Notes: generated by a model not told the origin, from the letters alone. Positions 1 through 11,910 are shown, numbered from the stretch's first letter. The stretch: 64,000 nt of DNA from Aphanomyces cochlioides (GCA_019828595.1 JAHQRK010000029.1:1-64000), one strand, 5' to 3'. Program-made: numbers and translations.

Positions 1-1894
1 TGCCGGAGATCAAAGACATACAAATCTTGGGAAGCATCGGCGCGGCCGGTCAATTCGTACGTATTGCGATGGAAAAAGACAATGCGACCAGCAGGATCAT
101 GCTGCACCATCGTATGGCCACAGAAAAGATTGTATCTACAGCAGGCATGAGCTTGCCTTGGAGATAAAACGACAATCTTACGTGATGTGCTTGACGCCGG
201 CACTGCCCGGAGGTTTCTGAATCATGTGAAAAGGCGTTTGAGACTTCATCCAAGCGAAACGAAAGAGGTCCTTGTCACCCCACGCCATGTCGAGCGATTC
301 AATCAAACGAGGATGATGAAAGCTGTAAAACATGAGCGCTCGCAGGGCATCTTGAGATTTCTACACGAAAGGAACGATTAGCTTCTCGATTCTACAAAAG
401 AGGAAGAACAAAACGAGAGAGCACAAGGCGAATTGATGCAAAAGCTGGAGAATAAACCAAGACGTAACGCATTTGGGAATCTCCAGCGGTGTTTGCACAT
501 GACCAGCCTGGAATACACTTGGCACTGCCATCCACATCAAATTTAAGCAGACTCGATAAAGAAGCTCGAATAATCCATGACAATATGCGACAGAGAGCTA
601 GAAATGCAGGCGTTTCGAGGAGAACATGCAAATCAATGCCAGGACGAGAAAGCACATCGAGGAATTCAAAGAATGCAAGACGTACCGATTTATCGACGAG
701 GACTTGGCCCGATTCTTGCTCCATCATGTCGACAAATGGGGACGCCGAGCATGTCCCAGAGGACGCTCTCATTGTGAATGTTGAAAATGGTCTTTTTCAT
801 ACGCCAAAAGTCTGGCCAAAACATCGCGCCGACTTCGGTGAACTCTGGGATACGAAATAAATAAGTAGGATCGACCGTGACAAAGTTATCGCAGTCCAAG
901 AGGAGCACTTGCGTGAAAGCACTGGTGAAAACGCGTCATTTGACCATCTCAGCATCAAAGTACCTATGGTAAAGCGCGTATGGCTTGACATAAAAGTGAA
1001 CGGCATCGCGCTGCAGGATTTCGCGGGCAAATATGTCTTCCTATGATGCAAATTGCGTTGGAATCGGCCTGGAACCAAGAAAGTTGCTTTACCTGGCGCA
1101 ATAACGACGCCATAATTGGTGATGAAATATCCATTTCGTCTTGGCGATACCATAATTCAATGGGAAGACGACATCCAGTGTCTCGGAGCTAGATAATGAC
1201 CCACAGATTGATGAAAACGGCAAGATTCCTTACCCGTTTGACAGCCGCATAGACACTCTTCATTACTTTGGGGTACACAGCCATAATGACACCTCGCGTG
1301 AGATCGACTGATTTCTGAGCATCTGAGATTGGTGGACTTCGCTGACGGACTTGATATTTCAACGGTAGAGTAGCATACTCCATGAAATCCCTACAAGTTG
1401 TCGTTCAATGTCGATTTCTCACTCGTTCTTGCGGCTTACCCTGTCTGATTGCACGCAAATTGCGATCCAGCTTTCATACCGATACAGTGGCTCACAAATG
1501 AGCGTACGATCGTACCGGTGGGGATATGTCTGGATTCACAAAAGCCAGAATTGCCTGCCGTGATAATTGCATCGCATGGTTTGTCTTGATTTGGCTCTCG
1601 CGGGCCGTTTGGATCGCATTCTCCTGTCTGACGCCATCCTAAGCACTCGAAATCGTCTTTGGTGGCGTTTTTCCGCCACGATGGTAGTTCGACGGCGCTA
1701 AATTGATTGTTTGGTTGACGCATCGTCGCCGACAGCTCTGTCCGAAAGATTGGATAAAGGTATTTGTCGGCGGATTCGCGCAGATTCTTGGAGGTTGACG
1801 AAGAGCCCGTGAACGTAAAGACTAGTGCCGTCCAGCAGCATAAGCTTACAACGACTGCGAGGAAGAACGGGATCTTGAGATGGCGCAACTTCAT
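1..1894 (-). CDS. GT71 (Mnn1-type) alpha-mannosyltransferase-like type II membrane protein, C-terminus off the window
   Basis: Spliced exons read on the minus strand: 1894-1440, 1390-1234, 1188-1093, 1040-964, 921-686, 360-182 and 135 to the edge, with GT-AG introns of mostly 40-55 nt and one of 325 nt. The start chosen, at 1894, opens with MKLRHLKIPFF and a hydrophobic signal anchor, as expected for a Golgi type II enzyme. Visible motifs in order are LPIELWYRQDEMD, the DxD-type LLLDCDNF, GAMFWPDFW, EQESGQVLVDKS, GDKDLFRFAW and a late HDPAGRIVFFHRN; together these are the signature of the Mnn1/GT71 family, which adds alpha-linked mannose to glycans. An odd point is that between WDMLGVP and DMMEQESG (about 735-750) the frame shifts by one base and no intron explains it. 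This is either a sequencing error or a recent inactivating mutation. All other exon phases close. Donor and acceptor sugars cannot be told from sequence. Confidence 0.75.
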
Positions 1895-3277
1895 GGCTGT
1901 TGTACCGACCGACCGTACCGAGGGGATATAACGCAAGCAGATGTTAACAATACGTGACCTCTGTCGATAGATGGAGGGCAACGATTATTAACAATTGACG
2001 ACTAATTGCAAGTGATATCTATACTTGCTATTTGTATACCTTGTTCAAACAGGGCCGATAATGCCGCTTTGTCTGGCCATTTTGACAGAATGAAGGTAAT
2101 ATTAAGTGATGGTCACTTTTTGTTAACAATGACGGCAACGATTAGACGAGGCTAACATTTGACGACATCTTGGATTTTGTATTTACGACTGTGAAAGGCC
2201 GAGCTCACTTTTTAAAAAGCGCGCCAAACCTTACTAGAAGGGACAGCCGACAACCGATGGACGTAGCATTGCTGGAAGGACGTGAAATGGAACGAATTGG
2301 AGCTTTTTCAAAATGAATTTGGGCATGAAAGAGGGCTTCTTTGAAGGGCATGAGGATGACAACGTTTGACAATCTCCGAGGAAGTCAAAGAATTGGTTAA
2401 GACCCCATCGACTGAGCTTTCCCTGAGGGGATGGCACGTACAACGCGTCCAAAATGTGGCGTTTTTGATTATCAATCTACGGCTAGACGCCTCGCTTCTG
2501 CCAAGTGGGAAGTCAAGTTTTGAATCTGCGGTGAGCTCTCGTTGACATTACACGAGCATTCTTTGTTCAATAATGGGCAGAGTAGGATCATGAACAATAC
2601 GAAGGTCGAATACCTGGCCTGTTTGTTATATCTCTCGAGAAGCGAAGTGTTCGTTGTTTGCCTCGACTTGCACTTTCAAGAAACACTTTGGTTGCCAGGC
2701 TGTCGTGCATTGAAGATGGCATAAATTCTCAACGACTTTTGAGACTCATTGTGCGGAGCCTTTCTATTCCGATGAATCATGTGCACAGCTTCTCACAATC
2801 AAACCACAATGAAATGCCACGAACCCATTCTACATCCACTGCTGGTATGATACCATGCAGCCTCACACAGGAGTAGACAGCCTCGTTGATGTGATGAAAG
2901 TTGGCAGAGTGAATGAAGTGAGGACAAACGCTTACTACAAGGACTGTCATGCCCAGCTCATGTACTTTGAGGTGGAATCCGGAAAGAAATGTGCGAATTG
3001 AATGCCCTCCGATGAGTTCTCGCTGAAAGGAAAAGTTCCTGTCGTTTCGCAATATGCAACAAGACCTTGAGCAAGAGATCGCATCGGGAGTATCGAATTG
3101 AGTCAACCTAGATGGGAATGGCGTAGCATTTCAGTGTACACGCAGACCAATCTGTTGAGGAAAAAGCAGGCCTGACGAAGACAAGCGATCGACATCCATT
3201 TCATTATGCATGACTTGTCTGCCACGGCTTGACCCAGAGTGCTCTCTTCCCCGTCATCATCCTTGCCGTTTGTGTGT
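1895..3277. other. Intergenic stretch, no gene recognised
   Basis: Several short open frames occur (for example 2777-3106 and 2234-2452 on the minus strand), but none shows a recognisable domain. I could not join them through plausible introns. A small unrecognised minus-strand gene around 2230-3110 cannot be excluded. Confidence 0.4.
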
Positions 3278-3730
3278 TTATTCGGCTTCTTCAGCACGGA
3301 CACGAGCGTTGGGGTTGGTGATGCGAATGTTCAATTGTTCGGCACGGGTCAAGATTTCCTTGCGCTTGCGGCCAGACACGTTGTGTGCGACTTCAGCGCA
3401 GTACTTGCGGTTGTGCATCAACAACTAGACATTCGGTAAACATCCAACCTGACGATGGATCTCTCGTACCATGTCCAATTCAGCAACGTTGCGCACGGTG
3501 AACTTGTAGAAACCGTTGGGCAACAAGTGCTTGGTCTTGGTGTTGGAGCCGTAACCGACATTTGGCATGCGGATCGCACCCTTGAAGCGACGGCGGACGC
3601 GGCCATCAATACCCTTAGGCTTGCGCCACGATTCCGACACACGCTTGAAGCGGTTGCTTTGATGACGCTTGAACTTGGTCACCTTCTTCTTGATGATAGG
3701 GCGGCGCACGACTGGAGTCACTTGAACCAT
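3278..3730 (-). CDS. RPL32: 60S ribosomal protein L32 (eL32)
   Basis: Two exons on the minus strand, 3730-3470 and 3424-3278, joined across a 45-nt GT-AG intron (3469-3425), give 135 residues, the usual eL32 length. The N-terminal half shows the highly conserved [46 protein letters not shown] and [14 protein letters not shown]. The second exon supplies [18 protein letters not shown] and a tail ending RAEEAE. The protein is a structural component of the large ribosomal subunit. The intron falls exactly where the unspliced frame would stop, which supports the model. No damage is seen, so this is a normal housekeeping gene. Confidence 0.95.
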
Positions 3731-4425
3731 TTCGATCTACTTTACCACTGAATTGTCATATTGGATGGAGTCGCGGGAGTACCTTGAGTCGTGGGGAAGA
3801 TGCAAAATAAACGGACTAGATGGCACCGATACAAAGCCGTACCAACCAGTGAATTTTCTTCCGCGAATCAAATCGCACATTGGCGACATTTCAGCCAATT
3901 AAAATATTTTTAATTTCGACTAATTAATCTTTATCCATGAATTCTTTATAGCCAATTAAATTGTAAATGTCAAGGTTAATCCATGAAGCAAGGGATGTTG
4001 CAACACCAAAAGAGATGGATCGAGATGGAATGGATAGCGAGAGGTAGAATGAGTAAAAATGGGATATCGATGTGTTTCCTTCAATGCTGCGTCTATGAAG
4101 ACTAAAGAAGACTTTTCCAGAGTTAGAAAGGCAACAAAAATGAAAAACATGTTGGATCTCAGTTCATGTCCAAAAAGAAACAAGCGATCCATGGAAATGA
4201 TACATGCGAGTGAGCCAAAGATGGAGAAACTATGAAGACAGGGGGTTGTCGAATTGAAAGGTGCCTAGCCAGACAAGCTTTATACCTCACTATGAGAAAG
4301 TGCTCAAATGAACTCGAAAATTAACTCGAGGGGCCAAGGTACATGGTTTGATTTGGAAGTAGGTCACGAGTATAAAACGGCATGAAACAAATGAAATCAT
4401 GCATGGTAAGGCAAAGGTTGTACAA
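3731..4425. other. Intergenic region between RPL32 and the NOL7-like gene
   Basis: AT-rich around 3895-3960. It holds the divergent or upstream sequence of RPL32 and the 3' flank of the next gene. No coding signal or recognisable site was seen. Confidence 0.5.
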
Positions 4426-4974
4426 TTACTTTTTTCGAGACTTTCGACCCGTCGATTCGACCACAACCTTGGTTCGCTTGCGTTGTGGTGCAGAACGTCG
4501 TTCCCAAAAAGATTTGGCTTCGTCTGTCAATTTTTCCTACAATCAAAGCAACGATGAGCCATTTCAAGACTATAATCACAGCTTACCTGTGGCGCTTCAT
4601 CGAGCGTGGAGACAACTATAGTACCAAATTTTCTTGAATGGGTTGGGCGAACGCCAGCGTGCTTCGTCTTGGCTACAGGTTCTTGTTCTTCTAGTTGTTC
4701 TTCATTATCTTCTGTTGCCTTTTTCTCTTGAGCTTGATGAGCAGCCGCAACAGCTTCCAATATATCGCTGGGCAACTCTTCTGGCTTTGGAGGCTGCGGT
4801 TGACGTTTACGCTTCTGTGCCAATTTTGCATGTTGGTGTGCTTGTTTCTCCGATTCACGCGAAGCCAGAGCCTAAAGTAAAATGATTCAAATCGTATATA
4901 GAACCATATCGTACCTTGGACTTAGCTACTGCCATGGGCACCGCTTCAGGAGCTTCATCATCGCTACTGCTCAT
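4426..4974 (-). CDS. Small acidic-then-basic nucleolar-type protein (NOL7-like?)
   Basis: Three exons on the minus strand, 4974-4915, 4871-4587 and 4536-4426, with GT-AG introns of 43 and 50 nt. All phases are zero and the total is 151 residues. The start is MSSSDDEAPEAV. It is followed by an Ala/Lys/Glu-rich charged region (LASRESEKQAHQHAKLAQKR), a PSDILEAVAAAH segment, a Gln/Glu-rich linker, and a basic tail with SFWERRSAPQRKRTKVVVE ending SRKK. The S-S-D-D-E-A-P-E opening plus a proline-aspartate-x-L-E-A segment resembles NOL7-type nucleolar proteins involved in ribosome biogenesis, but I make that link from memory of the pattern only. The gene model is firm; the function is not. Confidence 0.65.
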
Positions 4975-5506
4975 GATGTTGACCTTTGATTTTTGGATGG
5001 TAGCGGCGTATACGGATATACATCCGGATAATAATTATATACATATCATATATCTTCTAAAAGACAACAAATACCAAGATTTCACGATTTTCGAAATTAC
5101 CGTAGTGTATTTCTGTAGTGTTCGGATGTCATTTTATTTTTGCAATATCATTTCACACAAGATCGAATTTCATGAAATGAAGTTTTCACGAAAACCACTG
5201 GCACATGAACGCGCTCTAAAAACATCAAATTTATACTCTTGATAGTTATATTTTGAGTCAATGGTGGCTCTTATTTCCAAGTAATTTACCCACTCGAATT
5301 GATAAAACTTTGGAGAATTTCCAGTTGTAGTTTATTTTCTTGATTGGATGAAAATTTTATTTTTAACCAATCAGAAAATTCTATCTTGTTGTCATTAGAC
5401 TGCGCCGTAAGTTGGAGGCGGGTATGGCTGGGCGAGAAGAGGAATCGATCGCGCGGCAGCACGACTAGACCGAAGAATGAGATTGACAAGATATAAATAA
5501 TAAAAC
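4975..5506. other. AT-rich intergenic region
   Basis: Contains the upstream region of the NOL7-like gene and the 3' side of the TspO-like gene. Low-complexity AT-rich DNA at 5020-5390; no gene or recognisable site seen. Confidence 0.5.
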
Positions 5507-6440
5507 TCACCGCAAGTACCATCGGACAATAATGAGGACTACAGTCAGAGCTACAATAATCGAAAGACCTAGTGTTGCCTAGAAATACATTGTCAATTGA
5601 GCCACTAGAGCAAGCTAGATAGGCTTACCATGACTTGGATCGCAGTGATTTCAGCGTACTTCTCAGTATCTTCGAGGACAAGCAGCTTCTTGTTGGCACT
5701 CTGGATTTCAAGCCAAACCAGAGTCCAAACGCCAACACCGGCGAAAACCAAATCACCTTGCCACAACAAAGCAATAATGTACGCCATGAGCAGCAAGCTC
5801 AGTGCTGAAATGTACATGTACATTTCTTGATGCACGCCAAGCGAAACAAGTCCAATGAGGATATTGATGAGAGTGGCGCCGCAGAGCCAGCTAGTCAAGC
5901 ATTTGTTAAGGGAAGAGTAAATAGGATGCCTCACCTGGAATAGATCGTAAATGGCACGCGCAAAGTCAAGAAATCCAATCGGCTCGTGCATGGGTAAGAA
6001 TTTTCATCGCGGTGAACCGAGAGAGTTGCAACGAGGTGTGGTGGCTCGACATTTTCTACCACGATCATGTAGATCGCAAAGACAACAAGCCAGTGGATAA
6101 CGATCACGATTGTCGAGACGACTATGTAGTCGGCAGTAAAGACTTGAATCCACGTCGCATTGAGAATGTGGGAGACAATTGTAAGGCGGTAGAGCCACGT
6201 AAGCTGGTCCAGAGGCATTGACGTTGATGGGGCCAAACACTCGCGCAGCGTGAAAGCAAAGAGAAAAAGGTAGATGACTTTCCAGATGGAAAACGCTGAA
6301 CGTTCTGGCGTGAGGATGCATGGATGGCGAGCCGCAGATGCGCCCATTTCAGGACCAAGGGCTGCATTTCTCCACATACATACCGCAAAGGAGAGCGCTA
6401 GACCGACGCGCAGCCAGAGCAGATGGCGAGCGGCATCCAT
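5507..6440 (-). CDS. Multi-pass membrane protein related to TspO / tryptophan-rich sensory proteins
   Basis: Three exons on the minus strand, 6440-5935, 5890-5629 and 5578-5507, with introns of 44 and 50 nt and closing phases, give 279 residues. The protein is almost entirely hydrophobic, with about seven membrane segments. Key stretches are LTPERSAFSIWKVIYLFLFAF, ILNATWIQVF and VPFTIYSSWLCGATLIN; these fit the larger TspO-like family, in which a Phe-x-Ile-Trp-x-Val-Ile-Tyr block is followed by a Pro-Phe-x-x-Tyr-x-x-Trp block. The start at MDAARHLLW (6440) was preferred over an in-frame ATG further upstream, because that one lies inside a long perfect inverted repeat. The transported or bound ligand is unknown. 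The family link is moderate; the gene model is good. Confidence 0.6.
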
Positions 6441-6456
6441 GGGCCTCTCGATGAAG

Positions 6457-6510
6457 AATGGAAAATGTGAAAAATCAATTTTAAAAAATTGATTTTTCAC
6501 ATTTTCCATT
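6457..6510. repeat. Perfect 26-bp inverted repeat with a 2-nt spacer
   Basis: Arms 6457-6482 and 6485-6510 are exact reverse complements, separated by AA. It lies 16 bp upstream of the TspO-like start codon. The core GATTTTTCACATTTTCC is AT-rich. It could fold as a hairpin in a 5' UTR, extrude as a cruciform, be the remnant of a palindromic mobile element, or be a foldback assembly artefact. Confidence 0.85.
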
Positions 6511-6662
6511 TTTTGAATTCTGTTGTCTTCTCAATTAAAACTCCAATCTTTAATGCCCTATGAAGTATCCAATTATACAAGTTGATGCTGCTGGAGCAGA
6601 CGATCGCCCAATCGCATGAGTACTACCCGCTTTCCTTGATAGAAATGTGCGCATAATACGTG

Positions 6663-6925
6663 AGCAATTCTTCCATATCAGGAATGACACTCCTGTTTCA
6701 TCATGGATGCATTCCTGTTCTTAAGGAATGATGCTGTCTGTAGAGAATTGATAGGAATTTCCTTCGCCGCTACCACCAATTCTAGCTCCAGCAGTCACAC
6801 CAAATCCAGCACCGTTGAGCTGACATCAATGCTGGTGTCAATTTTGGAGTCGTTGCTAGCGGAGTCGCATTCCTTCATAATTGAAGATGAAACAGGAGTG
6901 TCATTCCTGCTATGAAAGAATTGCT
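6663..6925. mobile_element. Small non-coding element with 40-bp terminal inverted repeats (MITE-like)
   Basis: The left end 6663-6702 and right end 6886-6925 are reverse complements over 40 bp with only two mismatches (core GGAATGACACTCCTGTTTCA). The interior is 183 bp with no coding signal. The size and structure fit a MITE; no clear target duplication or superfamily signature was seen. Confidence 0.6.
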
Positions 6926-7978
6926 CTGCACGTTGATGAACGAGACCATCACTGGCTCACGACATGACTATCGCAGGAAGTCAACTGAAGGACAAAAGTA
7001 TGCGACCCAAGTTTACGTTGACAATGACGTGGTAGCTTCAAACTTTTCTCGATGCGTGTATTTGTGCAATGTGTGTTGAGAATGTCGACTTGGCATCATA
7101 CACTTTTGCTGACGTCGGCCTTGGTGTCGACGAAAGAATATGAGGGGTCAATGGGAGGGTAAATGGTGACCCTGAGCGTTCGTTATTGTAATATCTTTCA
7201 GGCCCCCCTGAAAGGCACCATCGTCACTGGTTAATGACTTGAAGAATGCGCAAGGGAGGAAACCAATAAAGATGAAGACAATCTCAGGGCATTTCATTAA
7301 GTTTACCCAGTCATTTTTCACATTTTATGCCCGGAACCAAGTTTGATTGGTTCAGGTTGTGTGTATAAAAACGTTGACTGCACAATTTGGGAAAACCATT
7401 AATTCCATTCGCTGTTTGGGCCAATCAATATTCCCAGAGCTTAGTCTCGTTAACAAAGTGTAACGCATTCTTCCACTCGAAAGGAGCTCTGGTCCCTTGA
7501 ATCTCTTCAAGTCGTCTCTTCTACGAGAAGGATCTCAACTCCACGAGCTCGGTGAAGAATCTGCTGCCTAACTAGGGAATTTTTTGGCTCAGTGGGGAAC
7601 TTAAAATTTATGGCCTTCCACGACAGTCTCCGGCGAGGTAATGCTCATAAGAGCCTCAACATTTAAGGCTTTCCACGAAATATTCCGTGGCTCAGATGGT
7701 TACCATGGCTAAGTCTCTACTACAACGTCGAACTTTGTTTACCACAACAATCATACCGGGTAATGTGAAATCTGTTGAGCTGTCACATTAGGGCGATGAT
7801 GTGTTGTGATTATCTTTTGAGTCTTTATTCTTTGGGCCTACATGTGTGCTAGATATTGAGATGCCCTGGCGATAGTTTTGTCGCTAATTTACGACATGCG
7901 GTAGTTTACCACGGTGGTAAGCCTCCTGGTTGTAACTCGCCTGAATATTAATACCAATCCTCTGTCACTTGTCCACCT
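6926..7978. other. Gene-poor interval
   Basis: No convincing coding exon. A TATA-like GTGTATAAAAACG lies near 7360-7372 and a short GC hairpin CTTTCAGG-CCCC-CCTGAAAG near 7196. The mixed composition may include old transposon or LTR debris, but no paired terminal repeats were found. Confidence 0.4.
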
Positions 7979-8437
7979 TTATCTAGGTTGGTACATCGAC
8001 ATATACACTTTATAAGCACGATGACACAGTAGTCCAAGACAAAAAGGCCATATCCAGCCTATGGTGGTCTCGCCAGGAGCGTGCTCATCCATCGTCTTGA
8101 CAGCTTGACACCGTGTGCAGCTTGACAACCCATTGTGAATGTGGGTTTTTGTTGTTCGGATAATGTCCGGATCAGATCCAACTTCAACTTGATGAGCTTG
8201 TTGAACCGGCCCTGGGGTGGGTGGCCGCAATGGACACGCGGCGATCGCTTCTTCCTCTCCTTCCACGACGAAAAGCTATCAGATCCTTAAGCGAATTGCT
8301 AGATGCAAGTTGTTTACCTTCCTGAAGTCTCTATGTCGGTCGTTTTCTTCCAGTAAAGGTCGCAATTGTGTCTGGAGACTCAAGGACGGGTACATGGGGG
8401 CGCGCATTCTTTGCGCGAAATGACGCAACCAAGTCAT
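7979..8437 (-). CDS. Small hypothetical protein with a CxxC and a hydrophobic C-terminal segment
   Basis: Two exons on the minus strand, 8437-8318 and 8275-7979, joined across a 42-nt GT-AG intron with both phases zero, give 138 residues. The start MTWLRHFAQRMRAP was chosen as the first ATG upstream in the open frame. The middle is acidic then proline-rich (VEGEEEAIAACPLRPPTPGP). The C-terminal part has SSCTRCQAVK followed by a hydrophobic stretch, IGWIWPFCLGLLCHRAYK. I do not recognise a family; a small membrane-anchored protein is the most I can say. Exact phase closure is the main argument that it is real. Confidence 0.5.
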
Positions 8438-8784
8438 GCTGGCTATTCTTCATCAATCCAATTGAAAAGTTCGGCATGTTGCCAGGTCAAAACCTTGTCG
8501 TTGCGTGGAGTTGAGCGCCTTCTATGCGTCGAGTAGCTTGATACTCTCGGTGAGCTCAATTAAATACGATTAAATGGAAGAACACTAAAGCCAAGTATTT
8601 TTGAACTATTGCAGAGATTTCCTTCAAAACTTGTCCTTAAAATCAGGATACTAGGTTTCACATTCCAATAAAGTACGTTTCCTCGATATAATGACATTAT
8701 AGAGGGAATAGCGGCAATTTAGAGAAAGTTTCCAAAGTACATGTCCTTAAAATAAGGTGATAGCTAGAAAGTACGAGATCCAAA
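8438..8784. other. Upstream region of the PCC alpha gene
   Basis: AT-rich interval between two divergently transcribed genes, so it should hold both promoters. Two similar stretches (TTGTCCTTAAAAT at about 8631 and TGTCCTTAAAATAAGG at about 8741) are weak direct repeats. No firm regulatory site was identified. Confidence 0.4.
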
Positions 8785-11677
8785 ATGCCCCTCACACATC
8801 AACCTCATTTGGCAATTTCGCGCTTTTTGATCAAGACAATGATGCTTCGGTTGCGCCAAAAGACGATCCAAAAGACGTTCTCGCGAGCATTCTCGACGAA
8901 AGAAAAGCTCTTCGACAAGGTTCTCATTGCGAACCGCGGTGAAATCTCTTGCCGCGTGATCAAAACGTGCCGTCGACTTGGTATATTTCCATGAGGGCGA
9001 TGTACGAATTCGATGGTTTCTGTAGGAATTCGCACTGTTGCAGTGTATTCGGAGCCAGATGTCAATTCTGTTGCTGTGCGCATGGCAGACGAAGCTGTCT
9101 GCGTTGGGTACGCTTCTATCTTGTGACCTGAGCCTTTAATCGGATTTGTAGACCTGCCAAATCATCGTCCAGTTACCTCAACATTGACCGCATTATTCAA
9201 GCTGTCAAGGATACAGGCGCCCAAGCTGTATGAAAACGTGATTATTAACAAATGATCATTATTTTGTGTAGGTGCACCCTGGCTATGGTTTCTTGTCAGA
9301 AAACAAATTGTTTTGCGAAGCTCTTGATGAAGCTGGTGTGACCTTTATCGGACCTGGCTTCCATGCTATTGAAGCTATGGGTGATAAGATCGAATCTAAG
9401 CAAATTGCAATTGATGCTGGCGTAAGATACCGCACTTGAGGCTGGCTTTGCGATTGAGAATGTGTAGGTCAACACGATTCCAGGATACCAAGGTGTCATT
9501 CAAGACGAAGACGAAGCTGTCAAAGTTGCGCGTGATATTGGATACCCAATTATGGTCAAGGCCAGTGCCGGTGGTGGTGGCAAAGGCATGCGTGTAGCGT
9601 ACAACGATGCTGAAGTGCGCGAGGGATACCGGTTAGTCATGACATATCATATTCTTTGACATTTATGACAACGTTAGATTGTCCAAAGAAGAGGCCGCGA
9701 ACTCGTTTGGTGACGATCGTATGTTCATTGAAAAGTTCATTGAGGACCCGCGTCACATTGAAATTCAATTGCTCGCTGACAAGCATGGTACTTCCTACAT
9801 TGCCTTTCATTTCTCACAAATATCAGGCAACTACGTCGCGTTCCCTGAGCGAGAATGCTCGATCCAACGACGTAACCAAAAGGTCGTTGAAGAAGCTCCA
9901 AGTATGCTTTTGGATGAAGCAACTCGCCGTGCCATGGGGTATCACACACCTTTCGTGCCATGTCGTTGATGTTTTGATAGAGAACAAGCCATCATGTTGG
10001 CCAAGAAAGTTGGGTATACTTCGGCTGGTACGGTTGAATTCCTCTGTGACAAGCACAAGAACTTCTACTTTTTGGAAATGAATACACGTCTTCAGGTTCC
10101 GCTCAGCGTTATTGCGTGTGCCTCACCCTGGTGATTAGGTGGAACATCCCGTGACCGAATTGATCACCAAGGTCGACTTGGTTGAACAAATGTTGCGCAT
10201 TGCCGCTGGTCATAAACTTCCAGCTCATTTGACCTCTGGTCCTTTGCCCATTTATGGTAAATCAGGTTCCCAGATTTTTCTGATATTTGTGAAAGGTTGG
10301 GCCATGGAAAGCCGTGTGTACGCTGAAGATCCCGTCCGTGGATTTTTGCCCTCCATTGGACGCTTATTGCAATACCAAGAACCTCATTATTTGCCTGGCG
10401 TCCGTGTTGATTCCGGGGTCAGCGAAGGCAGTGACATCAGCATGCACTACGATCCTATGATTTCGAAATTGATTACTCACGGCGATGTACCTTCATGTAC
10501 CTTGGAAAAATGCTTATTTAGGACTAGACTCGACATGAATGCTTGGAACGCATGAAGTTCGCTCTTGACAATTACGTGATCCGCGGCCCTGGCAACAACA
10601 TGGCTTTTATGCAAGACGTGTACCGTCATCCTCGCTTTGAAGCTGGCAACATCACGACAAAATTTATTGCTGAAGAATATCCCGAAGGCTTCTCTGGCGT
10701 ACGACGAGCCCTTCAAATCTCCGATATCACAACTATTATAGGTGAAGTTGACGCCGACTGAAACCCACGAAGTAATTGTGGCTGGTGCTTTGATGCACTT
10801 GAAGAGCCATGCCAAGATGACCACCTCTGGTGTCGACGTCGTCGTCCTCGAATTGAACGACCAACCAATTATTCAATTGGCTGAATTGTTCCAAGGAGGT
10901 ACAACTTTGCATCGCTTTGGGAGAAGAGATTTCATTTCATGTGGTAGTCGTTGCTCTTCAAATCCCTGGCTCTGTTGATGACGCCTTGCGCAAATTGCCA
11001 GACACCGTTGGTATGCTATTGTGTTGCATATAATGCTAATTCTGCGATTTAGGATCGCAAGTGTTTGTCAGCCCTGATGGCCCTTTCGGTAAGGCGCACA
11101 GTGTGCGCGCTGTTGCGATTCGCAACACAATTTATGCCAGCGTGGATGGTGAAGAATGGATCCCAGTCGATAATTTTTCGTGGTCGCCAAAGAAGCCCTT
11201 GTTCACGGCCGATTTCTCGACTCAAGAACGAGCTCTTCAAGTGCTTGAGAAGCTTCCTGAAGGATTCCGCCTCCAACACCACGGTGCAATTCACAATGTG
11301 ATCATTCGCTCGCCACGTGAACATTCTTTGGCACAATACATGAAGCCAAAGCCCAAGATCGATCTTTCCCGATTTGTCCAATGTCCCATGCCTGGTAGCG
11401 AACTCGCATCATACATTCAACTGAGGCGAGATGTCGTAATAGGTTTGCTCGTGTCGGTGGCTGTCCAACCTGGCGACGAAGTCCAAATCGGTCAAGAAGT
11501 TGCCGTTGTCGAAGCCATGAAGATGCAAAACGTCATCCGAGCGACCAAGCGAGGTAGGCCACACTCATTAGCCGTCACCAAAATTCACGACATCATATTT
11601 TAGGTACAGTCAAGTCTGTGCTGCATCAAGCGGGTGCATCCCTCAAAGTCGACGAAGTCATTGTCGAATTCGAATAG
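8785..11677 (+). CDS. PCCA: Propionyl-CoA carboxylase alpha subunit (biotin carboxylase plus biotin carrier), mitochondrial
   Basis: A many-exon gene with about a dozen GT-AG introns of roughly 40-50 nt; spliced it gives about 700 residues, the usual PCCA length. Protein order: a basic, Arg/Ser/Phe-rich N-terminus fitting a mitochondrial presequence (in-frame ATGs at 8785 and 8839, the latter giving [19 protein letters not shown]); [26 protein letters not shown]; the ATP-grasp glycine loop [37 protein letters not shown]; the catalytic-site segment [26 protein letters not shown]; the PCC-type middle domain; and a C-terminal biotinyl domain with EAMKMQN, whose second-M-flanked Lys is the biotin attachment site, ending DEVIVEFE. 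The enzyme carboxylates propionyl-CoA to methylmalonyl-CoA with the beta subunit in the matrix. The long middle domain argues for PCC rather than MCC. No inactivating change was seen. Confidence 0.92.
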
Positions 11678-11910
11678 TCTTGTATCCTGAGAAAGTTTCG
11701 AGCATATACACCCATTCTCAACCTTGAGTTTTGTACTTATTGAAATCTCAATCAAAGTGACCTTTGTTGACATGTCTTCAAGAATGAGGGGGCTTGCATT
11801 TCATTGATATCAAGCTCTGCAAGGTCCAAACTCCATCAATGTGTTGAGCACAATAAAATGATGAAGCACTAAAGTGTGGGTAAGACGAGTGGAACACTTA
11901 TAAGTCCATG
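11678..11910. other. Convergent 3' intergenic region
   Basis: Short interval between the 3' ends of the PCC alpha gene (plus) and the p24-like gene (minus). A polyadenylation-like AATAAA occurs at about 11851. Nothing else was recognised. Confidence 0.4.

Noticed and set aside
392..772. 126-codon minus-strand open frame
   Set aside because: Only its beginning (EQESGQVLVDKS) is a GT71 exon; the rest is a 325-nt intron bounded by GTACGT and TGTAG.
2777..3106. 109-codon minus-strand frame with HHINEAVY-like residues, briefly considered as an aminopeptidase or oxygenase fragment
   Set aside because: No consistent set of family motifs and no splice-compatible neighbours; function would be a guess.
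7300..7800. Possible LTR with TATA-like GTATAAAAACG
   Set aside because: No matching second repeat, primer-binding site or gag-pol coding found nearby.
8805..11381. Several minus-strand open frames across the PCC alpha gene
   Set aside because: They are shadows of exons whose plus-strand translation matches PCCA motifs in order.
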